Assembly (NCBI GenBank): GCA_965220235.1
Contig: OZ244815.1
Coordinates: forward strand, 3,410,001-3,474,000
Reading direction: 5' to 3'
DNA from: Bin55 sp965220235
GTDB taxonomy: Bacteria; Pseudomonadota; Gammaproteobacteria; Pseudomonadales; Azotimanducaceae
DNA: 64,000 bases
Made by a program: the position numbers and the translations under genes. Under the pieces are notes generated by a model that made no database searches, had not been told where the DNA came from, and saw only the letters and a list, made by a program, of their open reading frames with translations. Below, piece after piece: positions 36,341-45,573 of this stretch; position 1 is the first letter of the stretch; every line of letters begins with the position of its first letter.

Positions 36341-37201
36341 CTATTGAACAGCGTCGAAATAGGTTTGCGCCGACGCCAAATGTTCCTCTACCGAACGATT
36401 GCCAGCATTGTGCGTTGCCACCGCTATGTGGGTACAACCCAGGGCTTCCCATCGTTCAAAGTGGGAACGCCAACGATCAGGATCACCACCTCGGGACTGA
36501 GCCTGCGCCTGAATCCCAAAAGAATCCCAAGATAGACCAGCCGCTTCGCGTTCCGTTTTCATGACCTCGATCATCGCAGCTGACGCTTCGTTAGGTGTTC
36601 CCAGCGGAATCCAACCATCGCCCAGTCGTGCACAGCGCTTTAACAGCGCGGGCACGCCTCCGCCAAACCAAATTGGGATCGTCTGCGAAGGTCTTGGCAA
36701 GATGCTCGCCTGAGTCACCGTGTGGAACCTCCCTTCATAAGTAAACGCATCGTTCGCCCACAACTTACGCATGAGTTCCACCTGTTCAGCTTGCCGACTC
36801 CCTCTAGCTTCAAAAGGAACATCAAGCGCTTCGTACTCAACCGCATTCCAACCTGTACCAATCCCCAATCGAAATCGATTGTTCGACAAGATAGCTAGCT
36901 CAGCCGCTTGCTTGGCTACCAAAGCCGTTTGTCTTTGCGGCAAAATCAACACCGCCGTGCTGAACTCGATGGTTTCCGTCACTGCTGCCATGAACGCGAA
37001 CGTCGTAAATGGCTCATGGAACGCCACATCCTTGTCGTATGGTCCTGACCAACCACCGGGGCGATTGGGATCCGCACCTAACACATGATCGTATATGAGC
37101 ATGTGATCTGCCCCTATGGCTTCCGCGCCCTGCGCGTACGCCTTAATCTCACCGGGATCGGTGCCGATCTCGTGGTGTGGAAAAACTATCCCGACTTTCA
37201 T
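36341..37201 (-). CDS. LLM-class flavin/F420-dependent oxidoreductase (TIGR03619-like)
   Basis: 286-residue luciferase-like monooxygenase. The family signature is seen in the conserved GADHMLIYDHVLG, LPQRQTALVAKQAAELAILS, RFRLGIGTGWNAVEYEAL and IPIWFGGG. TIGR03619-type proteins are predicted F420 users, though FMN cannot be excluded; substrate unknown. ATG at 37201. It is divergent from ileS across 157 bp and upstream of the MFS gene on the same strand. Confidence 0.86.
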   Translation of the reverse strand: MKVGIVFPHHEIGTDPGEIKAYAQGAEAIGADHMLIYDHVLGADPNRPGGWSGPYDKDVAFHEPFTTFAFMAAVTETIEFSTAVLILPQRQTALVAKQAAELAILSNNRFRLGIGTGWNAVEYEALDVPFEARGSRQAEQVELMRKLWANDAFTYEGRFHTVTQASILPRPSQTIPIWFGGGVPALLKRCARLGDGWIPLGTPNEASAAMIEVMKTEREAAGLSWDSFGIQAQAQSRGGDPDRWRSHFERWEALGCTHIAVATHNAGNRSVEEHLASAQTYFDAVQ

Positions 37202-37288
37202 CTAAAAACTCCGAAAAAACGCACGGATTGATGAACGTAAACGTCCCTTCTCCGCATACCAGAAAGGCTCTAAGACGTTGCGCAACCC

Positions 37289-37294
37289 TATAAT
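37289..37294 (+). promoter_or_regulatory. Candidate -10 box for ileS
   Basis: Perfect TATAAT 65 bp before the ileS ATG. The -35 region at 17-nt spacing is weak. A start site near 37301 would place the following hairpin at the very 5' end of the mRNA. Confidence 0.5.
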
Positions 37295-37304
37295 TTTGCC
37301 GCGA

Positions 37305-37328
37305 AAATCCGCCTTTTCAGGCGGATTT
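37305..37328 (+). promoter_or_regulatory. Leader hairpin upstream of ileS
   Basis: AAATCCGCC, a 6-nt loop, GGCGGATTT forms a perfect 9-bp stem followed by GTTTATA. It looks like a terminator but no plus-strand gene lies upstream, so it may be an mRNA 5' cap structure or an attenuator. No T-box features are visible. Confidence 0.45.
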
Positions 37329-37358
37329 GTTTATATCTAACGCCAGTTTTCTGCTCTC

Positions 37359-40300
37359 ATGTCCGATTCTACGAACCGTCACGAACCATTCTCGTTCCCA
37401 AAGATGGAGCGGGATATTCTGGCTTTTTGGACCGAGCACGAGACCTTTCAAAAGTCACTCGATCAAACGAGAGATTCCGATCCTTATACCTTCTATGACG
37501 GACCACCGTTCGCAACCGGATTACCCCATCACGGCAATTTATTAGCTTCGATCATCAAGGATGTAGTTCCGCGCTATTGGACTATGAAAGGTCGTTATGT
37601 ATCTCGCCGATTTGGTTGGGACTGCCACGGCCTGCCCATCGAACACGAAATCGATAAAAAACTCGGCTTGTCAGCGCACGAAGCGCTTGAGTCGCTAGGT
37701 GTTGCCGGTTACAACGATGAGTGTCGGGCGATCGTCGATCGTTATACGACTGAATGGAGGTCGATCATTTCCCGAATCGGTCGCTGGGTTGATTTCGATA
37801 ACCAGTACAAGACCATGGACGTGTGGTTCATGGAATCCGTCTGGTGGGTGGTCAAGCAACTATGGGATAAGGGCTTAATCTACCGCGGTGGCAAGGTTAT
37901 GCCTGTTTCTACGGCTCTCGAGACACCTCTTTCTAATTTCGAAGCGACAAGCAACTACAAGGACGTTCAAGATCCCGCCATCACCGTACTCTTCAAGCTC
38001 AAAGATGAAGACGCGTACATCTCGGCATGGACGACCACTCCTTGGACGTTACCTTCCAACTTAGCACTTTGCGTAGGCAACGACATTCAATATGTACTCG
38101 TACGTGAGAAAGAATCAGAGAAACTGTTCTATCTCGCCGAGGATCGCTTAGAGACTTACCTTGAATCGCACCATCTCGAAGTGGAGTCACGGGTAAAAGG
38201 TCATGAGCTTGTCGGTCGAACGTATGAACCGCTATTTCCGTATTTTGTGGAACATGCCGACGATGGAGCATTTGTCGTATTAGCCGATGATTACGTCGCT
38301 ACGGACGAAGGGACCGGCATCGTCCATCAAGCACCGGCATTTGGCGAAGATGACCAACGTATAGCGCTCGAATACGGTGTGCCTACGGGTGTCTGTCCCG
38401 TTACCATGAGCGGAAATTTCACTTCTGAAGTAATCGATTTTGCTGGCCAGCATGTCAAGGAAGCGGATCGAGACATCATCCGTTGGTTGCGAGATCGAGA
38501 TGCGTTACTCGACCATACCACCATCCAACACAACTATCCGTACTGTTATCGTTCGGATACGCCACTAATCTATCGCGCCGTACCGTCCTGGTTTGTGAAG
38601 GTCGGCGAGTTTAAAGATCGGCTTATCGCAGCAAATCAAAACGTTCGATGGGTACCAGAGCACATTCAAGAAGGTCGCTTCGGCAATTGGCTTGAGAATG
38701 CACGAGATTGGGCTATTTCGCGCAATCGAGTATGGGGGACACCCTTACCCATCTGGGAAAACACAACAACCGGCAAACTTATTTGCATCGGATCACGCGA
38801 CGAGCTACGCGAATACACTGGCGCTTCTCCTGACGATCTGCACCGCGAACACGTTGATGACCTTTCTTTTACGATCGAGGGTGAGGAAGGTGAGTATCGA
38901 CGCGTCAGCGAAGTCTTGGACTGCTGGTTTGAATCAGGGTCCATGCCGTACGCACAACAGCACTACCCATTTGAAAGTCCTGATGCATTCGAGCAGGTCT
39001 TTCCCGCGGACTTTATTGCAGAGGGCCTAGACCAGACCCGAGGCTGGTTCTACACACTCATGGCGCTATCTAGCGCCATATTCGATCAACCAGCATTTAA
39101 AAACGTGATCGTAAACGGGATGGTGCTTGCGGAAGATGGACGCAAGATGTCCAAGAGTTTAAAAAACTACACCGACCCCGTCGAGCTAATGGAACACTAC
39201 GGTGCCGATGCTCTAAGGCTCTACTTAATCAACTCTGGATTAATGCGCGCAGAAGAACAGAGATTCGTAGACACGGGTGTAGAAGCCATCGTCCGTCGAG
39301 CGCTGTTACCTTGGTACAACGCCTTCTCGTTCTTCAAGCTGTACGCCGAAATTGACGACTGGACTCATGAACAACGCGTTGACCAATTTGACAATATCCT
39401 TGATCGGTGGCTGCTATCCAAACTTCAGACCCTGAAAGCGACGATCAGTCGTGAAATGGAATCCTACCGGCTCTATGGCGTCGTGCCACGCTTGTTCGAG
39501 TTTATTGAAGATCTAAACAACGGATACATCCGCTTAAATCGTTCGCGATTCTGGGCGGATGGACTTGAGGCAGACAAATGCGCCGCCTATTCTGCCTTGT
39601 ATCAGGCATTGGTGGAACTCACCCAAGCCATGGCGCCTTGTGCACCGTTTCTAGCTGAGTACCTGTTCCGAGAACTCAGAAAGTTTGGAGACGTGGCACT
39701 AGCGGAATCTGTTCACTTGTGTCGATATCCTGTTGCGGATGAGTCACTCGTAGATTCGCAACTTGAGAGTGCCGTTGGGCTCATGCAGCAAGTAATTCTC
39801 TTAGGGCGTCGTCAGCGTGAGGATCGAAAAGTCAACCTGCGTGTACCGCTGTCCCAACTAACCGTCATCCATCATGACGACGAAGTACTGAGTAATCTCC
39901 GTGCGCTTGAATCGTACATCGTGACGGAACTCAACGTGAAGAACGTCGAATACGAGAGCGATGAATCCGGATTCATCAAGCAGTACGCAAAACCTAACTT
40001 CCCGGTGCTCGGCAAACGCCTAGGCAAACGAATGAAAGCGTTTCAACAGAGCATCGCAAGCCTGAGCATCGTCGAGCTTGAGACGCTCCGAACCCAGGGA
40101 TCACTAGAAATAGATGGTGAGACATTCACGACAGATGAGATTGACGTATTTCGTGAGGCAATCGAGGGCACCAATGTCATCACGGATCGCCTGATTTCGA
40201 TCGATCTCAATACGGAAATCAATGATGAACTCGCGCTTGAGGGATTGGCCCGCGAGCTAGTACATCGAATTCAGCTGGCTCGAAAAGCCAAGCAATTTGA

Positions 40301-40490
40301 AGTCACCGATCGCATCGAGTTGTACGTAGATGGTTCAAAACGTGTCCTACAAGCGCTTGATCGCCATCGTGATTACATCGTAAAAGAAACACTAACCACA
40401 AACGTCAACGCACAACCGACTGACGCTTTCGTTGAAAACCTCGACGGCGAAGAATTTCGTTTCGATCTTGAGCGAAGAGAAGCTGCTTAA
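37359..40490 (+). CDS. ileS: Isoleucyl-tRNA synthetase, eukaryote-like type (IleS2)
   Basis: Class-Ia synthetase charging tRNA-Ile, 1043 residues. The HIGH motif is HHGN (57-60) within GPPFATGLPHHGN, and the KMSKS loop is at 596-600. These, with RFGWDCHGLPIEHEI, mark the IleS2/eukaryote-like branch rather than the usual bacterial IleS1. IleS2 enzymes are known to resist mupirocin. The stand-alone setting, without ribF upstream or lspA downstream, also differs from normal gammaproteobacterial ileS and suggests horizontal origin. Its TAA overlaps the stop of a convergent crotonase gene. Confidence 0.96.
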   Translation: MSDSTNRHEPFSFPKMERDILAFWTEHETFQKSLDQTRDSDPYTFYDGPPFATGLPHHGNLLASIIKDVVPRYWTMKGRYVSRRFGWDCHGLPIEHEIDKKLGLSAHEALESLGVAGYNDECRAIVDRYTTEWRSIISRIGRWVDFDNQYKTMDVWFMESVWWVVKQLWDKGLIYRGGKVMPVSTALETPLSNFEATSNYKDVQDPAITVLFKLKDEDAYISAWTTTPWTLPSNLALCVGNDIQYVLVREKESEKLFYLAEDRLETYLESHHLEVESRVKGHELVGRTYEPLFPYFVEHADDGAFVVLADDYVATDEGTGIVHQAPAFGEDDQRIALEYGVPTGVCPVTMSGNFTSEVIDFAGQHVKEADRDIIRWLRDRDALLDHTTIQHNYPYCYRSDTPLIYRAVPSWFVKVGEFKDRLIAANQNVRWVPEHIQEGRFGNWLENARDWAISRNRVWGTPLPIWENTTTGKLICIGSRDELREYTGASPDDLHREHVDDLSFTIEGEEGEYRRVSEVLDCWFESGSMPYAQQHYPFESPDAFEQVFPADFIAEGLDQTRGWFYTLMALSSAIFDQPAFKNVIVNGMVLAEDGRKMSKSLKNYTDPVELMEHYGADALRLYLINSGLMRAEEQRFVDTGVEAIVRRALLPWYNAFSFFKLYAEIDDWTHEQRVDQFDNILDRWLLSKLQTLKATISREMESYRLYGVVPRLFEFIEDLNNGYIRLNRSRFWADGLEADKCAAYSALYQALVELTQAMAPCAPFLAEYLFRELRKFGDVALAESVHLCRYPVADESLVDSQLESAVGLMQQVILLGRRQREDRKVNLRVPLSQLTVIHHDDEVLSNLRALESYIVTELNVKNVEYESDESGFIKQYAKPNFPVLGKRLGKRMKAFQQSIASLSIVELETLRTQGSLEIDGETFTTDEIDVFREAIEGTNVITDRLISIDLNTEINDELALEGLARELVHRIQLARKAKQFEVTDRIELYVDGSKRVLQALDRHRDYIVKETLTTNVNAQPTDAFVENLDGEEFRFDLERREAA

Positions 40491-41284
40491 TTCCCTGTAA
40501 ACGTCGGTTTAGTCTTCGCTAAATAGGATCGAATGGCCTCCTGGCGGTCTTCCGTCGTCGCCGAAAATAGGTTCTGATCCACATCCATGTGCATGACGGC
40601 TGTATCCAGCGCCGACGCGATCGCGTTCACACTTTGCTTAATCATCTGCTGAGGGATGGGCGATAGACTCGCATAACGCTCTGCCCAACTCATAGCGGTC
40701 GATAGCAAGTCGCTTCGTGGCACAAGGGCGTCCAAGATGCCCCACGAAAGGAGTTCATCAGCAAAAATCCGTTCGCCACCAGCTACAAGGCGTTTGGCTT
40801 TCGCGGGTCCGGCTAGGTGCGTGAGAAGGGGAAGGCTCTTCCACATCAAATTCACGCCAATCTCTATCTCTGGATACTGCATGAAGCAATCGTCTGCACC
40901 AATTCGGAAATCCATTGCGGTCGTCAAACATGCGCCACCTCCCAGCGCACCGCCATTCCATGCAGCGATCGTTATCTGATCCATGCCATAAATCGCATGA
41001 ATCGCTCGTTCACCTACTCGCGCTCGACGTCGTCGTAATGCAAGGTTCGCGCTCGCGTCAATAGGTTGGACCTCCGGGGAGAGATCAGCGCCACTAGAGA
41101 AGTGTTTACCGGTACCCGTGAAGATCACAACGCGAGTTTCAGGGTCATCGCGAAACTCATGTGCAACCGCTTCAATTTCCTCGAGGTGAGACGTATCCAG
41201 CGCGTTCATTTTGTGTGGTCTATTAAAGGTCACCGTCGCGATGAAGCCTTCCCTCTCACAGATTAGGTTTTTGTAATCCGACAT
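40487..41284 (-). CDS. Enoyl-CoA hydratase/isomerase family protein (1)
   Basis: Crotonase-fold protein of 265 residues. ATVTFNRPHKMNALD, the oxyanion-hole segment HFSSGADL and NGGALGGGACLTTAMDFRIG are characteristic. The precise reaction is unknown. ATG 41284 was chosen over TTG 41311 because crotonases begin close to this point. The gene converges on ileS, their stop codons sharing TTAA at 40487-40490. Confidence 0.87.
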   Translation of the reverse strand: MSDYKNLICEREGFIATVTFNRPHKMNALDTSHLEEIEAVAHEFRDDPETRVVIFTGTGKHFSSGADLSPEVQPIDASANLALRRRRARVGERAIHAIYGMDQITIAAWNGGALGGGACLTTAMDFRIGADDCFMQYPEIEIGVNLMWKSLPLLTHLAGPAKAKRLVAGGERIFADELLSWGILDALVPRSDLLSTAMSWAERYASLSPIPQQMIKQSVNAIASALDTAVMHMDVDQNLFSATTEDRQEAIRSYLAKTKPTFTGN

Positions 41285-41405
41285 AACGATGCTTTCAGTA
41301 AAGTTGGGCAAAAGGCGTGTTGCCGCCTACGCGAAGGATATAGCCGCTTCATGAAGGATTTGGTCAAACTGATAATTGCGCGCTGACTTTCTATCGCGAC
41401 CACCT

Positions 41406-43055
41406 ATGAACAGTAACGACCTAGTCGCCGACATTCTCAAATCTGAAGGCGTGGAATGGGTTTCTTGTTACCCATCTAATCCATTGATTGAAACCGTTGC
41501 CAAGGTCGGCATTCGACCCGTCGCTTTCCGACACGAACGTGGCGCGGTCATGGCCGCAGATGGTTTTTCACGATGTTCGGACCGTCAGCGATTTGGTGTC
41601 GTCGTAATGCAATCACAGGCGGGGGCAGAAAACTCAGTAGGTGGATTAGCTCAAGCCCACGCAGACGCGGTCCCGATCCTTGCGCTCCCCGGCGGTAATC
41701 CGTTAAGCATGTTGTTCGTACGTCCGAACACGGTAGCGGCAAATACGTGGGACACAGTGGTCAAACACATCGAGTTTGTCACCAGTCCACGGCAAACGTC
41801 TACGGTCATGCGACGCGCGTTTCACGCGCTCCGAACCGGTCGACCAGGACCGGTCGTTGTGGAGCTCCCAGGTGATGTTTGTGGTGTTGAAGTTCCAGAA
41901 AACGCACCGCCATATCGCTCACCGGGCGAAGCTAAATTTGTTCCTTCATCCGGAGCCATTCAAGATGCCGCTCAAAAACTAACCGAAGCGAGCAATCCCA
42001 TGTTGTGGGTGGGGGCAGGCGTAATGAGCGCAGGTGCAACCGCAGAACTTCAAGAACTCGCAGAGCTGCTGGATATCGCGGTGTTTACCACAATGCCAGG
42101 TAAGTCAGCTTTCAATGAGCACCATCCGCTCTCGGTCGGTGCTGGTGGTTCAACAGTTACCGGTCCTGCAGCACAATGGCTTCGCGAATGTGACTTGATA
42201 TTCGCGGTCGGTGCTTCGCTAACTACGTCACCCTATGCTCAGCGAGTCCGTCAGGGGACGTTCCTAATCCATAACGTAATTGACGACAACGAAGTCAATA
42301 AAGACACCCACGCAGACATTGGTTTGGTCGGTGACTCAAAGTTGACATTAGAAGCGCTCATTGACGCCGTTAAGGGATTAATCGGCGAAGAACCGCGCGA
42401 TACAGGTGTCAAGGAGAGGATTAAGACAGCCAAAGACGCATGGCGCGCACAGTGGCAGCCCTACCTAACGAACGACGACGGTCCACTTTCTCCGTATCGC
42501 GTTATTCACGAGATGAACATCAATATCGACAAGGCTAACAGCATCGTTACGCACGACGCTGGCGCACCGCGAGATCAGATCGTGCCTTTTTATGATGCCA
42601 CTACACCTCACGGCTACATAGGATGGGGAAAGTCGACCCATCTCGGATTTTCAATCCCGCTCATGATTGGCGCAAAAATGGCAATGCCCGAGCGCATGTG
42701 CGTAAATCTGATGGGAGACGGCGCATTCGGAATGTCTGGACTAGATATCGAGACTTCCGCTCGCGCAGGAATTCCGATAACGACGATCGTGCTCAACAAC
42801 GGAATCATGGCAACCTATCCAGGCGGTTTTCCAACCGCCCGTGAGGAATTCGGCGTGTCGTACATGCAGGGAAATTACGCCCAACTTGCGCAAGCTCTCG
42901 GAGCCGAAGGCATCGAAGTCAAGAAAGCCGCCGAAATGGGACCAGCGCTAATGCGTGCAAAACAACTGAACGAAGAAGGCAAAACCGTCTTACTCGATGT
43001 ACACACACGAGCTGAAGACTCAAGAGCGCCGGATCGGTTCGCATCGAGTGGTTAA
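41406..43055 (+). CDS. Thiamine-pyrophosphate-dependent enzyme (acetolactate synthase-like)
   Basis: 549 residues with the three-domain TPP fold. The catalytic glutamate lies in FRHERGAVMAADG near residue 44, the central FAD/NAD-like domain holds MLWVGAGVMSAGA, and the TPP/Mg motif is MGDGAFGMSGLDIETSARAGIPITTIVLNNG. It is not clearly IlvB; no small subunit is adjacent. Decarboxylase or ligase activity on a 2-oxo acid or oxalyl-CoA-like substrate is possible. ATG 41406 is preferred to the in-frame start at 41376. Confidence 0.85.
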   Translation: MNSNDLVADILKSEGVEWVSCYPSNPLIETVAKVGIRPVAFRHERGAVMAADGFSRCSDRQRFGVVVMQSQAGAENSVGGLAQAHADAVPILALPGGNPLSMLFVRPNTVAANTWDTVVKHIEFVTSPRQTSTVMRRAFHALRTGRPGPVVVELPGDVCGVEVPENAPPYRSPGEAKFVPSSGAIQDAAQKLTEASNPMLWVGAGVMSAGATAELQELAELLDIAVFTTMPGKSAFNEHHPLSVGAGGSTVTGPAAQWLRECDLIFAVGASLTTSPYAQRVRQGTFLIHNVIDDNEVNKDTHADIGLVGDSKLTLEALIDAVKGLIGEEPRDTGVKERIKTAKDAWRAQWQPYLTNDDGPLSPYRVIHEMNINIDKANSIVTHDAGAPRDQIVPFYDATTPHGYIGWGKSTHLGFSIPLMIGAKMAMPERMCVNLMGDGAFGMSGLDIETSARAGIPITTIVLNNGIMATYPGGFPTAREEFGVSYMQGNYAQLAQALGAEGIEVKKAAEMGPALMRAKQLNEEGKTVLLDVHTRAEDSRAPDRFASSG

Positions 43056-43328
43056 AGCAAGCCTAGAGATTCGTCGACCACTTCGCTCATAACGACCTTT
43101 ATTGGAAGTCGACAAGCGCTACCGGCTGGAAACACGTGCGGTGCATTTGATGGCGTCGATGACGCTGACTATCTCATCGATCGCAATGCGACTGAACGAT
43201 TTAAGCGCGCTTGTTTTGATTCTTTTGAGGTGGGTGAGGTTGAAAAGCAATCGGCAATCGCCGGAACGCGTAGGATTCTTAGATATCATCGTTTGTCCAC
43301 GTTAAAAATCCGCGTACAGGAGGGTGTG
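43056..43328. other. Gap without a recognised gene
   Basis: About 273 bp between the TPP enzyme and the zinc-ribbon gene. The frame stays open after the TPP-enzyme stop and runs in phase into the zinc-ribbon gene, but its translation resembles no family I know. No promoter or terminator is convincing. It could be a decayed gene. Confidence 0.4.
43318..43323 (+). promoter_or_regulatory. Strong Shine-Dalgarno of the zinc-ribbon gene
   Basis: AGGAGG 5 nt before ATG 43329. It decides this start over the in-frame upstream start at 43230. Confidence 0.75.
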
Positions 43329-43544
43329 ATGGCAGCTGAGATAAGAGATTTTCGTTGTCCGAAATGTAACGGAACTTCGTACGAAGTTGGAGAGATTCGA
43401 GTGGCTGGCGGATTTTGGTCAAAGATCTTCGATGTCCAAGGTAAAAGACTGACAACCGTAACTTGCCAGACATGCCATTACACCGAGCTCTATGCGGCCG
43501 ATACATCGATGCTAGGCAATATCTTCGATCTGTTTACCAACTAG
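43329..43544 (+). CDS. Small zinc-ribbon protein (DUF2082-like)
   Basis: 71-residue cytoplasmic protein with two cysteine knuckles, CPKC and CQTC, that should bind one zinc. The intervening FDVQGKRLTTVTC and final CHYTELY match the zinc_ribbon_13/DUF2082 family, predicted to bind nucleic acids but untested. Upstream in-frame codons are rejected because AGGAGG sits directly before ATG 43329. Confidence 0.8.
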   Translation: MAAEIRDFRCPKCNGTSYEVGEIRVAGGFWSKIFDVQGKRLTTVTCQTCHYTELYAADTSMLGNIFDLFTN

Positions 43545-43684
43545 CTATTCGAAACTCCACGAATTAGCTTAGAAAGGATCGGGGGCTTTAGTTCGTTCTT
43601 TGCGGTGTCGCACGAATCTACCGCGAACTTTTTGGCACGCGAACTTACCTGCATAAACAAGACGCCACATCATGCAGAATTGAA

Positions 43685-43801
43685 TTGAATCGAGCGTTAC
43701 GCCTTGAAATAGAAGAATATCGAAAGCTGTTCAAGAGTTCGGGTGGTCGCGCAACGTCAGAAGAATCTCGTAGAACACAGTTTGATAGCATGACGAGTTA
43801 A
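43685..43801 (+). CDS. Doubtful 38-codon small ORF
   Basis: TTG-started frame ending at TAA 43801 and encoding a charged, probably helical peptide (LNRALRLEIEEYRKLFK...). The frame is open further upstream to a stop near 43595 without a better start. There is no clear ribosome-binding site and no recognised family. It may be a small protein, a remnant, or chance; the rest of the 43545-43831 gap shows nothing else. Confidence 0.2.
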   Translation: MNRALRLEIEEYRKLFKSSGGRATSEESRRTQFDSMTS

Positions 43802-43831
43802 TCTCCTGGTAATTGACATATTGGATTAGCC

Positions 43832-45568
43832 ATGGCTCAGTCTGATGCTCAAGACATCCGTTTTGAGCCGAACGAAGCACCACCAACACCTTTGTCAGTT
43901 GGACTGGCGTTTCAACTCGTCGTGCTGACCATTAGCGGCGTAGTACTGACACCAGTCATTGTCGCGCAAGCGGCCAATATCGGCGAACCTTTCCTGTCTT
44001 GGTCGATTTTCTGTGTACTACTCATCGCTGGGTCAACAACCATTCTTCAGGCGGTTCGTGTATGGCGTTTCGGAAGCGGACACGTTCTACTCATGGGAAC
44101 GTCAGGTGCTTTCATCGCGGTTTGCATCACGGCGCTGATCAACGGCGGACCGGCGTTGATGTGTTCACTAATCATTGTTTCTTCCATCATTCAATTCATC
44201 ATCGCCTTCAAGCTTTCAGTGCTTCGTCGCGTGATCACCCCAACCGTCGCAGGTATTGTGATCATGCTAATTCCCGTCACCGTATTTCCGATTATTTTCG
44301 ATTTCCTCGTCGATGTTCCCGAGCAACACCTGAGCTTCAACGCGCCAATAGTTGCGCTCATCACAATAGTTGTTTCCGTAGTACTCGCAATGCGCGCAAC
44401 CGGGTTCGTTCGGCTGTGGACACCGTTAATCGGGCTCATCGTCGGAACGATCGCGGCTTCGTTTGTGGGATTGTTTGATGCTACTCCGATTCGTGAAGCT
44501 GCGTGGGTCGGTTTACCTGAATGGGGATGGCCGGGAATCGACCTCTCGTTTAGTCCGAAATTCTGGGCACTAGTACCCGCATTTGTTCTTGTAACAATCG
44601 TGGGTCTCGTAGAAACCATTGGCGACAGCGTTGCAATTCAGCGTGTCTCGCAACGCCAACCTAGAGCACCCGACTACCGTGTTGTACAAGGAGCAGTCGG
44701 AGCAGACGGCATAGGCAACCTTTTGTCCGGACTCTTAGGTACTGTGCCAAATACAACGTACTCATCGAGTATCGCGGTGACTGAATTAACCGGCGTCGCA
44801 TCACGGAGAGTCGGTATCTATATCGGCGTGATATTCCTGGTGCTGGCGTTCCTGCCAAAAATAAAAGCAGTCATCATTGCACTGCCAAATCCTGTCGCGG
44901 GGGCATATCTAACCGTCATCTTGGCAATGCTGTTCATTGTCGGAATGAAGCTTGTCTTCCGAGACGGTCTCGACTTTCGAAAATCGATTATCACGGGAGT
45001 ATCACTGTGGATAGGGGTCGGATTTCAATTCGAGTTGATTTTCCCTGAGCTGCTAACAGGAACCGGATTCTGGGGAACCTTATTACGCAATGGCATGACC
45101 GTCGGAGGTTTGGTCGCGATCGCCTTGACGTTAACGTGGGAAGTCCTTGGTTCTCGACGAAAGCACATACAAACCAAATTAACAATCGATAGCCTACCGG
45201 AGCTGACCGATTTCCTCTCTACAGCGGCGAAACGATGGAATTGGAATGAGGAATCTGTGAATCGTCTTCAGCAAGTCAACGAAGAACTCCTCCTCACCCT
45301 TATCGAAAGTAACGAAGTCGTGGCAACCGAAGACCGTCGTCTACAAGTTTCCGTTCGGCATGATGCTGGTCAACTCGCACTCGAATACGTTGCTGCAGCT
45401 GACGAGGAGAATATTGAGGATCGGGCAATGTTCGTCCACGACGCAGCTACGGACGACGCAAGCACCGATCTGTCAATAAAGTTGTTGCACTTTCTGGCAG
45501 CAGAAATCAGACACCAGAAGTATTTCGACATGGACATAGTCAACATTCGAGTCGATCCCGTCACATAA
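43832..45568 (+). CDS. NCS2 (uracil-xanthine) permease with C-terminal HATPase-like domain
   Basis: 578 residues. Residues about 20-440 form a nucleobase:cation symporter-2 membrane domain; the substrate-binding/signature region is GLVETIGDSVAIQ and NLLSGLLGTVPNTTYSSSIAVTELTG. After the last helix comes a soluble domain (about 447-578). Its NEELLLTLIE resembles the N-box of RsbW-like HATPases, and DLSIKLLHFLAAEIRHQKYF resembles their late G-box helix, while the glycine-rich ATP lid is missing. I infer a degenerate, perhaps regulatory, ATPase-like domain. Nucleobase substrate is likely but unproven. Confidence 0.87.
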   Translation: MAQSDAQDIRFEPNEAPPTPLSVGLAFQLVVLTISGVVLTPVIVAQAANIGEPFLSWSIFCVLLIAGSTTILQAVRVWRFGSGHVLLMGTSGAFIAVCITALINGGPALMCSLIIVSSIIQFIIAFKLSVLRRVITPTVAGIVIMLIPVTVFPIIFDFLVDVPEQHLSFNAPIVALITIVVSVVLAMRATGFVRLWTPLIGLIVGTIAASFVGLFDATPIREAAWVGLPEWGWPGIDLSFSPKFWALVPAFVLVTIVGLVETIGDSVAIQRVSQRQPRAPDYRVVQGAVGADGIGNLLSGLLGTVPNTTYSSSIAVTELTGVASRRVGIYIGVIFLVLAFLPKIKAVIIALPNPVAGAYLTVILAMLFIVGMKLVFRDGLDFRKSIITGVSLWIGVGFQFELIFPELLTGTGFWGTLLRNGMTVGGLVAIALTLTWEVLGSRRKHIQTKLTIDSLPELTDFLSTAAKRWNWNEESVNRLQQVNEELLLTLIESNEVVATEDRRLQVSVRHDAGQLALEYVAAADEENIEDRAMFVHDAATDDASTDLSIKLLHFLAAEIRHQKYFDMDIVNIRVDPVT

Positions 45569-45573
45569 ATCAC

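Noticed and set aside
43102..43305. Plus-strand 67-codon frame before the zinc-ribbon gene
   Set aside because: No family resemblance or ribosome-binding site; the same bases are open in another frame too, so neither is supported.
43641..43660. TTGGCACG at about 43641 as a second sigma-54 promoter
   Set aside because: The -12 element (TTGC) is not at the right spacing, and no nitrogen gene follows.
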